DNA of 64,000 nucleotides from Flaccisagitta enflata (Eukaryota; Chaetognatha; Sagittoidea; Aphragmophora): NCBI GenBank assembly GCA_965153355.1, contig OZ231127.1, positions 95,480,001 to 95,544,000 of the forward strand, read 5' to 3'. Shown piece by piece: positions 9,041 to 33,279 of this stretch (position 1 is its first letter; each line of letters starts with the position of its first letter). The notes under the pieces were generated by a model. It saw only the letters and a program-made list of their open reading frames with translations, ran no database searches and was not told where the DNA came from. The position numbers and the translations under genes were made by a program.

Positions 9041-12000
9041 AAAAAGCCAGTCCAGTTTCGATTTCTGTAAAATCTGAAATAAGAATTCAAATGAAATTTA
9101 AGGTTTACTACGAGCTGTGTAGAGAAGAGCTGTGTAGAGAAGAAGAGGAGGAGAGTGACAGTGACTGCGACATTTTTGACGATGCCGTTGTCATCAACAA
9201 CACCGCCAAATCTAATTCTCGTTCATCAAAAAAGAAGCAAAAGCATCAAAACTCTGGGGGTCGGTCGTCATCACTATCGTTGGCGCCTTCATCACCACCA
9301 CCGGCGGCGTCTTTGGCGTTAAAACCAGCAGCATCTCAACCGTCTTCTTCCTCGCCATCAACGGCGGCGTCCTCGTCGTCCAATCCGGCGGCGGCCTTGT
9401 CACTTCCGGCGTCATCGTCGTCGTCACTTTCGGCGGCGTCTTCAACGTCACTTCCGGCGGCGTCGTCGCTGTCTCTTCCGGCGACGTCCGATCCGTCACT
9501 TCCGGCGGCGTCTTCAACGTCACTTCCGGCGGCGTCGTCGCTGTCTCTTCCGGCGACGTCCGATCCGTCACTTCCGGCGGCGTCCGAGTCGTCACTACCG
9601 GCGGCGTCTTCGTCGTCACTTCCGGCGGCGTCCGAGTCGTCACTTCCGGCGGCGTCCGAGTCGTCACTTCCGGCGGCGTCTAAGTCGTCACTTCCGGCGG
9701 CGTCTAAGTCGTCACTTCCGGCGGCGTCCGAGTCGTCACTTCCGGCGGCGTCTAAGTCGTCACTTCCGGCGGCGTCAGTCGTCACTTCGGCAGCGTCCAG
9801 TCGTCACTTCTGGCGGCGTCTGGTCGTCACTCGGCGGCGTCCAGTCGTCACTTCCGGCGGCGTCCGAGTCATCACTTCGGCGGCGTCTGAAATCGTCACT
9901 TCGGCGCGCGTCAGCGTCTCCGGCAGCGTCGAGTTGTCGCCTCGGCGGCGTCCGGGTCGTCACTTCGTGGCGTCTGAAGTCGTCACTTCGGCGGCGTCTA
10001 AGTCGTCACTTCCGGCAGCGTCAGTCGTCACTTCCGGCGGCGTCTGTCGTCTTCCGGCGACGTCAGTCGTCACTTCGGCCGGCGTCCAGTCGTCACTTCG
10101 GCGGCGTCCGATGGTCACTTCGGCGGCGTCTAAGTGTCACTTCGGCGGCGTCGTCGTCACTTCGGCGTCGGTCGTCGTCTCGGCGTGGTGTCGCTTCGGC
10201 GTCCGAGTCGTCTTCGACGGCGTCCGGTCGTCACTTTCGGCGGTGTCGTAAATGCTCGGCGACGTCCGGTCGTCACCGGCGGCGTCCGATCGTCACTTCG
10301 GCAGCGTCTAAGTCGTCACTTCGGCGGCGTCCGGTCGTCGCCGGCGGCGTCGAGTCGTCACTTCGGCGGCGTCGTCTTCGGCAGCGTCGATCGTCCGCTC
10401 CGGCGGCGTCGAGTTGTCACTTCCGGCGGCGTCCGGTCACTTCGGCGGCGTCTAAGTCGTCACCCGGCGGCGTCTAAGTCGTCACTCGGCGGCGTCGGGT
10501 CCGCTGGCGGCGTCTAAGTCGTACTTCGGCGTCCGATCGTCGCTTCGGCGGCGTCGGTAAGTCACTTCGGCCCGGCGTCACGTCGGCGGCGTCTAAGTCG
10601 TCACTTCGGCGGCGTCTAGTCGTCACGCCGGCGGCGCGTCGATGCGTCACTTCAGCGCGTCTAAATCGTCGCCGTGCGTCAGTCGTCACTTCGGCGTCCG
10701 TGTCACTTCCGGCGTCCGAGTTGTCACCTACGGCGGCGTCCGTCGTCACTTCGGCGTCGAGTACGTCGCGTGGCGTCCGGTTGTCACTTCGGTGGCGTCC
10801 GAGTAATCATCGGCGGCGTCGGTAGTCTTCCGGCGGCGTCTGGTCGTCACTTCACGGCGGCGTCCGGTCGTCACTTCCGGCGGCGTCTAAGTCGTCACTT
10901 CCGGCGGCGTCGAGTCGTCACTTCCGGCGGCGTCAGTCGTCACTTCCGGCGCGTCCGAGTCGTCACCCCGGCGGCGTCCCTAGTCGTCACTCCGGCGGCG
11001 TCTAAGTCGTCACTTCCGTGGCGTCCGAGTCGTCACTTCGGCGGCGTCTGGTCGTCACTTCCGGCGGCGTCAGTCGTCACTTCCGGGCGCGTCCAGTCGT
11101 CACTTCCGGCGGCGTCTAAGTCGTCACTTCCGGCGGCGTCCGAGTCGTCACTTCCGGCGGCGTCCGAGTCGTCACTTCCGGCGGCGTCCGAGTCGTCACT
11201 TCCGGCGGCGTCCGAGTCGTCACTTCCGGCGGCGTCCGAGTCGTCACTTCCGGCGGCGTCCGAGTCGTCACTTCCGGCGGCGTCCGAGTCGTCACTTCCG
11301 GCGGCGTCCGAGTCGTCACTTCCGGCGGCGTCTAAGTCGTCACTTCCGGCGGCGTCCGAGTCGTCACTTCCGGCGGCGTCCGGCGGCACTTCCGGCGGCG
11401 TCTAAGTCGTCACTTCCGGCGGCGTCTAAGTCGTCACTTCCGGCGGCGTCCGAGTCGTCACTTCCGGCGGCGTCCGAGTCGTCACTTCCGGCGGCGTCCG
11501 AGTCGTCACTTCCGGCGGCGTCTAAGTCGTCACTTCCGGCGGCGTCCGAGTCGTCACTTCCGGCGGCGTCCGAGTCGTCACTTCCGGCGGCGTCTAAGTC
11601 GTCACTTCCGGCGGCGTCCGAGTTGTCACCAACGGCGGCGCTGCCATCAGAAGCGTTTCCTAAGCCATCACCAAAGGCCAAAAAATCGTTTGCTTCAAAA
11701 GCCCAAAACTTGTCACAAAAAGGCGACTGGCTCTCCAACGCTAGAAAGAAGAAAAACAGTGTCCGTGTTGTCGGTCAAGAAAAGAGTTCCAGCCTAGAAG
11801 GAGTTCCACCAGTTACACGTGACTATTGGGATCTCTCCGTCTCAAGGTTAAGTCTCACCGCGACGCCTGATCGGGTTAAACATCACTTACAGGCTCACAA
11901 CATTGACGTCAGAGAAGTTTTTGTATTTGACTCCAAAATAAAGGGAACCAAATCCGCGAAAGTTCGTGTCTCCATCGAACACAGAGACAAAGCCAAAAAT

Positions 12001-12096
12001 GGCAATTTATGGCCAGAACACACCTTTGTTCAGGACTGGTTCTACAAACCAAAACCATCGAAGGACGCAAAATCCAAGAATGGAGAGAGCTCTTAA
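9031..12096 (+). pseudogene. LINE-like ORF1 with a 24-bp coding minisatellite; frame-broken
   Basis: The 5' portion from ATG 9031 encodes an acidic, Ser-rich leader followed by 8-residue repeats of the type SSLPAASE. From about 9785 to 11100 the 24-bp units are riddled with indels and the frame is lost. It is open again at the end of the array. The C-terminal part, from about 11640 to TAA 12094-12096, is a compact domain with the motif WDLSVSRLSLTATPDRVKHH, then KVRVSI and a Trp/Pro-rich end (NLWPEHTFVQDWFY). This resembles the RNA-binding C-terminal domain of ORF1 proteins from CR1/L2-like LINEs. The call rests on that similarity and on the following ORF2. Frame breaks may be biological decay or assembly error in the array. 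Confidence 0.6.
9430..11640. repeat. 24-bp minisatellite (CTTCCGGCGGCGTCCGAGTCGTCA)n
   Basis: About 2.2 kb of units, near-perfect and strictly 24 bp at 9570-9780 and 11100-11640, and degenerate with many small indels at 9785-11100. GC content is far above the surroundings and CpG dinucleotides are dense. Because 24 is a multiple of three, the clean parts stay open in several frames: SSLPAASE forward, and DAAGSDDS or TTRTPPEV in reverse. The reverse ORFs are shadows. Confidence 0.95.
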
Positions 12097-12823
12097 GCTG
12101 ATACTTTTTCTACTTTTTTTCCATATTCCAATCATCTTCGCCTCTTTGCATCAAAACATCACCATCGGTTCGCATAATCTACATGGATTTAAAAAATCCT
12201 CAAATTACCATAAAAACTGCATTCAAAAACATGGCGGGGTATGGTTTGCCCAGGAACTCTGGCTTCAGGAGAAGCAACTGTCTCAGATGCAGCATCTTGG
12301 AGTCCAGTTCTCTGCAAGATCTGGCATGGAAACCGCCGTTTCCTCTGGTCTTTTGAAAGGCCGCCCTTTTGGCGGTGTGAGTGTGGCGTGGTCATCTGAT
12401 CTTAACCACGTGATAAATCCTCTCTCAAACTATCGTCACAAGAGAGTCGTCGCCGTCGAACTCAAAACTGAGGCAGAGAACCTTCTTCTCATCTCTACCT
12501 ACATGCCTTTCTTCGATGCAAGTAGCAAGGAGGAATGTATGGCTGAGACTCGTGATGCCATTTCCATGATTGAAGTTCTCATAGAGAATCATCCTCATCA
12601 TCTCGTTATTATTGGCGGCGACCTCAACACAGAGTTGAAAGGTGACTCGCCCTTTGACAATCTGTGGGAAGAAATGTGTGCAAGAAATCAATTAGCATAT
12701 TGTAGTCCAAATTTCTCCACGACTGGATACACATACCATCAAGACAAATTAGGTCACAAGAAATTTCTAGATCACTTCATCGTCAATGACCGCAGATTGG
12801 ATGCTCGGTCCACCCCCGTATAA
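12080..12823 (+). CDS. LINE-like ORF2 fragment: endonuclease domain only
   Basis: ATG 12080 lies inside ORF1, whose stop is at 12094-12096, so the ORFs overlap by 17 nt as in many LINEs. After a hydrophobic leader (KLILFLLFFHIPIIFA) the apurinic-type endonuclease motifs appear in order: SHNLHGF, WFAQELWL (the QE motif), GRPFGGVSVAW, ISTYMP, IIGGDLNTEL (the GDxN motif), TYTYH and LDHFIV. The frame stops at 12821-12823 immediately after the last catalytic motif. No reverse-transcriptase motif follows, so the element is truncated at its 3' side. The leader looks like a signal peptide, which is odd for a LINE. A host nuclease of the same superfamily is a less likely alternative. Confidence 0.7.
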   Translation: MERALKLILFLLFFHIPIIFASLHQNITIGSHNLHGFKKSSNYHKNCIQKHGGVWFAQELWLQEKQLSQMQHLGVQFSARSGMETAVSSGLLKGRPFGGVSVAWSSDLNHVINPLSNYRHKRVVAVELKTEAENLLLISTYMPFFDASSKEECMAETRDAISMIEVLIENHPHHLVIIGGDLNTELKGDSPFDNLWEEMCARNQLAYCSPNFSTTGYTYHQDKLGHKKFLDHFIVNDRRLDARSTPV

Positions 12824-13057
12824 ATGTGGACGAGGGTATAATGGTGAAGTTGTGTTTAATGGTTACCTGGTTGGCATCTTCCACTGCTCTTTTTCACTCT
12901 CAGCAAATTCAAATTCATTGATGAAATCTAATATTGCTTGGGATGTTTTAAAATTTTGTACCTATGCTCAGTCCGTGGATTGCGTGCCGCTACTTAGCCA
13001 AATTGCTCTACTGTGCCCCCTTCAATTTGTGACACTAACGATTTCATTTCAAACGAG

Positions 13058-13534
13058 CCAATGCGCAGCTTTCTAGCGTGATGGGAACCTTTTTCAGGGC
13101 CCGTTGTAAGTTTACATTGACATTAATGGGAAAAAAATCCCGGAAGGGGCCAATGACCTATGCTTTCACACGTGGGAAAATTTCTCCTTCATCCATCAAT
13201 CCGTCCATCCATCCAGCCAGCCTCAAGACCCAAGTTCCACCAAATTCTGCCTAATTCTACCAAATTCTGCCAAATTCTACCAAATTCTGCCAAATACTGC
13301 CAAATTCTGCCAACGGACGGATGAGGGAGAAATTTCCTCATGTGTCTAAGCATAGGTCATCAGCCCCTGAAGGGGCCACTGCCCTGCCCCCTCCCTAAAC
13401 TTCAATTACAACCTACTTAGGCAGGGCACGGGTACCGCTGACCATGTAATGCTTTTGCGACTATCATTCTCTTTGTTAATTTCAAATTGACCCTAAAAAT
13501 GGTTCCCATCAAGCTAGAAAGCTGAGCATTAGCT
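13058..13534. mobile_element. Inverted-repeat element with internal minisatellite
   Basis: The left arm (AGCTTTCTAGCGTGATGGGAAC) is inverted at 13484-13534. Inside are ATCC/GTCC-type tetranucleotides and an 11-bp AAATTCTGCC-like repeat (13250-13310). The GGGAACC...AGGG and GTAAGTTTACATTGA segments match the fold-back element at 40785-41154, so the two appear to be one family. Confidence 0.55.
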
Positions 13535-13568
13535 TTTTAAGTGCGTCCTCGCACTTCTATAAGAGGTC

Positions 13569-13745
13569 ATGTCCGTTGGTCGGTTGGTCGGTCGGTCGGT
13601 TGGTCCGTCACGCAAACGTTTGGAATGCGCAAAATGGCTGATTCTGACGTATTTCTTCATTCCTATCACCTTTCGAGCCTCATCACATTCATATTCATTC
13701 ATTCATTCATTCATTCATTCATTCATTCATTCATTCATTCAAAAA
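13569..13745. repeat. (GTCG)n and (ATTC)n tetranucleotide tracts
   Basis: A short GGTCGGTCGG tract at 13575-13610 follows TTCTATAAGAGGTC, and an (ATTC)n run occupies 13690-13742. The GTCG tract in this kind of context recurs at 15360, 26470, 47340, 41970 and in the 200-335 bp dispersed element. Confidence 0.8.
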
Positions 13746-13968
13746 CATTCATTCACAAAATCTTAATCAAGCGAGGCGCACTTATTGGCCTTCACTTGGC
13801 CTTTTTTGAAATAAAATTGTTAGTGTCACATTAAAAAGGCGGCACATTACGTGTGTTAGGGTGCCAAAATAGGGCGAAACTGGCTTTCCCCCCCGCCCTC
13901 ATTGTTTTCTTTTGCAACGTTCCTTCCTGTTTGTCTGTCTTTTTGTTTGGTTTTCTTGTCATCCTCAC

Positions 13969-27420
<13,452 letters not shown>

Positions 27421-27439
27421 GGCCGTCGCGCTGAATCAA

Positions 27440-28440
27440 ATTTCAGTCCTTAGTTTGAAATCAATCTAAGTCCTTGCAATCAGACGGCGCTCTCTCCTTG
27501 TTCAGATAATACTTTGTTCAATTTTAGTTCTAGCCCTAAACTTCAATGAGCGAAAACTATGTCCTTTTTAGAAGACATAACTTGTATTCTTTTTTGAGAG
27601 CTAGCTGGAGAGATGAAGGTAAAAACAATGAAAAATTCACTCTCCGATTAAAACAATTGCTGGTGATGACAAGATAGTTTTGTTTTCGTAGATAGAGTGA
27701 ATCACTAAGTTGCAGTTGCAGTTGCAGTGTTGTGGGTTTGCAAATCGATTTTTCAAATCGATTTTTCAAATTTTCTTTAACCGTAATCAAAAGTATTTTG
27801 CAAGTCAAAAGCTGTGAAGTTTCATCTTTTAATTTCTCGATTGAAGATCATTTTCGGAAGTAATTGTCATTATGCGGAACTACGTCATAATCCATTAAGT
27901 TTAGGTTGAGATGGGAAGTACATAGATGATGAGAATCGAGGAGACGAAGATGATTTTTTTTGCCGGAAATATTTCTAAACGATGAAATATTTTTTGAACG
28001 ATGAAAATAATAATTCTCAGAAAAAAAAAAGATAAACAAAACAGTGGTTCAGAGAAGTCAACAACAAAGAGATAGAAACAAAACCAGGAAATGAACAGCT
28101 ATCAGGTCGTAATGAAACAAACAAACAAAAAATAAACAAACAAACAAACAGACAAAGAAGAAGTACGGTTTCTTAACTGAACAACAAACCGGGATGCAGA
28201 ACTGTGCAACAAACCGGGTTACAGAAATGAACAATAAACTTGGTTACAGAGCTGAACAACAAACCGGGTTACAGACCTGAACAACGAACCGGGTTAAAAA
28301 GCTGAACAACAAACCGGGTTACAGAGCTGAACAACAGGTCGGATTGGCAATGTTTTCAAGGAAAAAAAAGGAAAAAAAGAAGAGGAAAGAATAAAAACAT
28401 CCAGTCATATGTGAGGCAAAAAGTTTTTGAGCGCTCGGTA
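27440..28440. other. Upstream flank of the CSPG gene
   Basis: AT-rich. It holds a degenerate tandem of AACAAACCGGGTTACAGA-like units (28190-28340). No promoter element is recognisable. No gene. Confidence 0.5.
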
Positions 28441-28447
28441 GATACTC

Positions 28448-28625
<178 letters not shown>

Positions 28626-29237
28626 AAAGGTAGACATGAATGAGACGGAGAGTGGGGGGAAAAGACCGAAAAGGAAAAAAAAAGCTTTGTTTTTTATTTA
28701 AGGCAATTTTTTTGATTTTTTTTACATTTACTTTCGTTCTTCGGTAGAAACAAAAGGGCCTTTTAGTTTCGTTATTTGACTGCATGCTGCAATAAAAGAC
28801 GCCCATGATTGAGCAATTAGGTATTTGTTCTTTGGTCGCGTCCGTCCGTCTGTCCGTCTGTCCATTCACTAGCCGTACCATTCCTAGGCCATGAAAACGA
28901 CCGGACATAACACTCTCCTATGCTTACTTTCTTGAGATGTGAGAGAGAAAATTCCGATTTAAGACACAAAATGCAAAAGAAGGATCCGAAGAAAAAAAAA
29001 CACATTTTTATAGAAATAACAAAAAAGGTAAACAAACGCCGAAAAACGTAAACAAATGCCAAAACCAATCAGAGGCAAGGTCCAATAAAGTGTTTGTTCT
29101 GCCCGGTTTGCCCCTCAAAACAGTCTTTAGAAGTCTTAGGAGAAGTCTTTAGAAGCACTTCTAACCCCCGCTGGTAGGCCGATGAATAATTACGCTACCG
29201 ATGTTTACAAACGATGACACTGCACTTTAACGCCTTT

Positions 29238-29239
<2 letters not shown>

Positions 29240-29295
<56 letters not shown>

Positions 29296-29407
29296 GTCTG
29301 TCTAGTCTGTGTCTTATAGTTATACCGTCCGTCTATCTTTCCATCCATCTGTATGTCTTTCTGTCTATTGTTCTCTTTTTCTGTTTTTGTCTGCCAGTTT
29401 GTGCCAA

Positions 29408-29444
<37 letters not shown>

Positions 29445-29480
29445 TACTCGGTTTGTCAGTCGGTTGTCTCTGTCTGGTTG
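29240..29480. repeat. (CT)n and (GTCT)n microsatellites
   Basis: A CT run at 29240-29292 and GTCT-type tetranucleotides to about 29480. Confidence 0.9.
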
Positions 29481-29701
29481 ACTCTGTCTGTCTCTGTCTT
29501 TGTGAGTGATCATATGTCGTGCCTGTTTTCGTGCAACTCAACTCGTCGTAATTGAACCTGAGTGATGACAGTCACTCCTGATAGATTATATAAAAGGAAT
29601 CTTCTATTTCCGAAAGATGAACAGATTTGTATCCTCACAGCATGAAGGACTTATAGGCCTGAGTGAAGGTTTACGAGAAATCCCGTTGAGCAACGAAAAT
29701 T

Positions 29702-29940
<239 letters not shown>

Positions 29941-30929
29941 CCTAGGGAGTCGGCCAGACAGACAAAGAGACAGGAAGACAGACAGATACCGGGAGATGCA
30001 CAATATTTGTCCTATGAGCCTCTTAGTTTGCATAAAAAAAAGCAAAAACACACACACTCGCTCGCTACGTTCACTCTCTCGCACCGCTCACTCAGCTCAC
30101 TACCTCCGGTCGCCCATTCACTTCACAGTCTCGCTCACTCACCCATGGGCTCGCTCACTCACTACCTATTGGGACTGTAGAAACTCCTGTGTTCACGCTG
30201 TTGAGGCGTTCAACGGGATTAAGCGCGATCCGTGTCGTCATTAGAATCACGCCTTGACTCGGCGTTTTCACATCCATCTTCGCTTTCATGACCGAGTGAT
30301 GAACGCTCAATTGTAGTCGCGGATACGTAACTTAACAAGAGGCTTTGACTGTCCGTCCGTTAGTCCGTCCGTCCGTCCGTTGTTTCGTCCATCGCTCCAT
30401 CTGTCACTAGCGAGTTGAATAGTGTAATAACGCGCGTTTGTGATGCTTTAGTTGCCATCGTCTGTAAGTGTGCGAGTGTGGGAGGGGGACAGGGGGTGTG
30501 ACAGGGGATTGTAGGTTGTAGGTTGTAGGCCCCTTCCCACTCGTCCGCAACAATAACTTGTTCATAACTGGGTGACAAAAGTACACGGCCAAGTTTTGGC
30601 CAATATGTGCGCCTCGCCGATAAAGAGCTTATATGTTAATAAAAGTTTTGAATGAATGAATGAATGAACGAATGGATAAATGAACGAATGAGTGAATGCA
30701 TGAATGAATAAATGCAAGAATAAATAAACGACTGAATGAATCTGAATGTTTAAAGACATCAGCCGTTCTCCGCAGGGTAAAGGACTGTGTGAAAGACAGA
30801 TCGACCGACGGACCAGACCTCTGATAGATGTGCGATGCGAGGACGCGCATGATTTAAACAAACATGTCACGCAAACTTTGTAGACCATAAGGACATAAAC
30901 CATAATGACATCATATCTAGCGCCCCAAG

Positions 30930-31075
30930 GCCTGAAGTCTCAATTCAGTCTCCCGACGCTTTTAATCAGCCCTCTCAAGCCTAAAACCAGCCCTCTCAGG
31001 TCTAAAACCAGCCCTCTCGGGCCCAAAATCAACCCTCTCGGACCAAAAATCAGCCCTCTCGAGCCTTCAGGCAAC
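30930..31075. repeat. Minisatellite of the AGGCCTGAGAGGGC family, inverted
   Basis: Units near CAGCCCTCTCAGGTCTAAAA, followed by a GGTACCTCTGACCA segment also seen (inverted or direct) at 5670, 6056 and 13430. Confidence 0.65.
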
Positions 31076-31383
31076 GACCAACTGGTACCTCTGACCATTT
31101 GCCATCCTTGGTTGACTTGTTCTTTTCTCTCAACGTCATAGCGCTTAATTGTTTAATCGATTGAAACTATTTCGATCATTTTCTTTTTAAATCAAACAAA
31201 TCATGCGGCTTAAAAACAAATTGTAATTGTATCATTGTACCAGTAATGGCGGCTGTCGCCGTGAGGAAAAAAGTCGTAAGCATTGGTCACTTTCCACCAT
31301 GCTTTTGACTTCAGTCACCAAAATTTTTCCTTTTTTCTGTTAGATCAAATCAAAAGCAATTGTATGTATTGATTGCACTGAAA

Positions 31384-31840
31384 ATCAGAGAGAAATAGAA
31401 CTGAGCCAAATGAGCTAGATGAGCTAAAGTATTCAAAATGATTCAACCAGACAACCAGCTTTTCTCACTGATATGCTTTCTTGTATTTGCATGCTTAAAT
31501 CAAAACATTCATTTATTTATCCTATTTTAAATCAGAGAAAAACAGCAAGCTAAAAGAGCTGAATGAGCTAGAATACTTAAAAACACCTCACAGGTGAGCA
31601 GCTCTGCTCACTGACATGTTATTTTATTTTGCTTGCTTAAACAAGTATGAAAATATTTATTCATTTATCGTATTTGAAATCAGAAAAAATAGATTGAGCT
31701 AAGTGAGCTAAATGAGCTAAAATGCTCAAAAACGCCCTCACAGATGAGCAGCCATGCTCATAAACATTTTTCATGTATTTGCATGCTCAAGTAAACATGA
31801 ATTCACTCCTTTATTGATCCTATACAAAATAAAAGAAAAT
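31384..31840. repeat. 147-bp tandem repeat, three units
   Basis: Units begin near 31384, 31530 and 31679 with AATCAGA, then GAGCTAAATGAGCTA, and end with TGTATTTGCATGCTTAA-like sequence. They are moderately diverged and not coding. Confidence 0.75.
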
Positions 31841-32349
31841 CGAAAAAAATTTCATTCGAATTTTTCGTAAATAAATCTTTAAAAAATCATAGCGCGAAAA
31901 ATATTTGTCGTAGAGCATTCTGCTTGGCGCCAAATGAAAGAGAATTATTAAATTTACTTACCCTATAAATTTCATCGGAGGCCACAATCAGCCGGAAGAG
32001 ATGCACAACTTTCTCATAAGAAAATGAAAACCCTGTTTCTCTCGAATATGTCAAAAAGTCGAAGACTGACTTCGACTTTTTTCCCGATAATTGAGCATCA
32101 AATGAAATGAAAACATGTCGTTGGTTGATAAAAGTTTCGTTTCATTTCGTTCCAAATCCTTTTTTGTCTCTTTTCCATTAGCGTGATGTAGTGTATCTAA
32201 AAAAAGCAAACAATCACACACAAATTTCAATTCTTCCGCATTTTCTTTAGCTTTGCTGCAAGAGGGGTAAAGCATAAATCAGTGAGCATAGAAGTCGATT
32301 TTAGGTTCTATTTTCCAACATGCACAGTTGTATGCGCACCCACCTTTTA

Positions 32350-32499
32350 TCATTTGTCAAGTTTTCCAATCCAAGGGTCGCAGTATCCACGCCATCCGGG
32401 TCCTTGCCACAAACATCTGCCATCGCAGCAATTGGAATCTCCCCAACAAAGCCTATAACTGGCCGAACAGCCGACAGCACGTCGACGCTTGTTCACTGC
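32350..32499 (-). CDS. ICK (knottin) peptide precursor, terminal exon
   Basis: The acceptor AGCTACAG leads in at phase 0. The exon is 49 codons and ends at TGA. It begins with a basic cleavage site (NKRRR) and then encodes a six-cysteine peptide with spacing C-x6-C-x5-C-C-x3-C-x10-C, the inhibitor-cystine-knot signature (expected disulfides 1-4, 2-5, 3-6). Segments include GCSASYRLC, WGDSNCC and RGYCDPW. Knottins serve as neuropeptides, protease or channel modulators, antimicrobials or venom peptides in invertebrates, and the sequence alone does not decide which. The gene is secreted by inference from the processing site. The reading frame is too short for usual ORF cut-offs. Confidence 0.72.
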   Translation of the reverse strand, partial: AVNKRRRAVGCSASYRLCWGDSNCCDGRCLWQGPGWRGYCDPWIGKLDK

Positions 32500-32639
32500 C
32501 TGTAGCTGTAGAGCCACATACAAAGAAAGATTTAAAATGAACTGATAAGGAAAATTCCTGTTATGAAAAATTATCAGAGGGTTTGGAAATAACGAGGGAA
32601 AAAAGCCAGAACCGTGATTCCTGAACGCATCGAGACAAA

Positions 32640-32935
32640 ACGTAGGTTACACAGATTCTCGTGAGTTTTATTGACTCATTTTTTGATTCCATATTGTTAT
32701 TCTATGCAAAATTTCCTTTCATTTGATAGGTCACACTATATGGTTTTTTACTGAAATAAAGTTTTCATATTTTGAGCCACCGTTACTTTTTTGTAATGGT
32801 GACGCAAAAAATGAAAATTTAAATTCTTCGCAAAAGTATAGAGTGCGACCTATCAAATGAAGGGGAATTTTGCCTAGATTAACAATATGGAATTAAAAAT
32901 TGAGTCAACACACCCCAGTAGAATCTGCATTGAAA
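32640..32935. mobile_element. Fold-back element in the ICK gene intron
   Basis: Arms at about 32675-32735 and 32838-32908 pair (TTGACTC...CAATATGG...TTGATAGGTC). The loop-proximal TCACACTATATG / AGTATAGAGTGCGACC motif parallels the 1765-2245 element. Confidence 0.6.
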
Positions 32936-33183
32936 ATGGGTCTCATTTTTTCTGATTTTGAGAATTACTCAAAAAAGCGCTCCAGGAAAGATTTCCCTCC
33001 TGATTGTTCTTGTATTGTACACATTTGAAATTGGCAAAATCAAAACTTCAGAAAAACCCAGAGTAATGTCGTTCTTACCCTGGATCGCCTGTCAGACAGT
33101 AGTGCGTCCCTGCCCACCCACATGCCGCACCCGACTTGGGAAGCCGAGTATCCGACCTCCTTTATAGCATGGCAATTGCTTAC

Positions 33184-33271
33184 CCCTTTCTTTGATACAA
33201 GGTTTTTGAAGCGTTGGTAGAGCTCCTCAGGCTTTCCCTTGATACGATCCGCGCCCTTCGACGTAGTAACC
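33184..33271 (-). CDS. ICK peptide precursor, propeptide exon
   Basis: The acceptor AAAATAATCCAG leads in at phase 2 and the phase-0 donor is AAAGGG|GTAAGC. The exon is 29 codons, VTTSKGADRIKGKPEELYQR followed by FKNLVSKKG. It is hydrophilic, charged and helix-prone, as expected for a propeptide. Its phase matches the six-cysteine exon 685 bp downstream. The exon carrying the start and signal peptide must lie upstream and was not found. The signal-propeptide-mature-exon layout is common for ICK precursors. Confidence 0.6.
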
Positions 33272-33279
33272 CTGGATTA

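Noticed and set aside
9430-11640. Long acidic or Thr/Pro-rich ORFs on the minus strand (DAAGSDDS, TTRTPPEV repeats)
   Set aside because: They are shadows of a 24-bp repeat whose forward frame connects to a recognisable ORF1 domain.
12786-13076. Plus-strand ORF after the endonuclease as a continuation of ORF2
   Set aside because: Different frame, no reverse-transcriptase motifs, and it overlaps the arm of a fold-back element.
30181-30330. Open minus-strand frames near 30.2 kb (for example SSLGHESEDGCENAESRRDS, and an overlapping frame)
   Set aside because: Two frames look equally open, no splice signals support either, and the sequence adjoins a GTCC-type repeat. I kept it out of the annotation.
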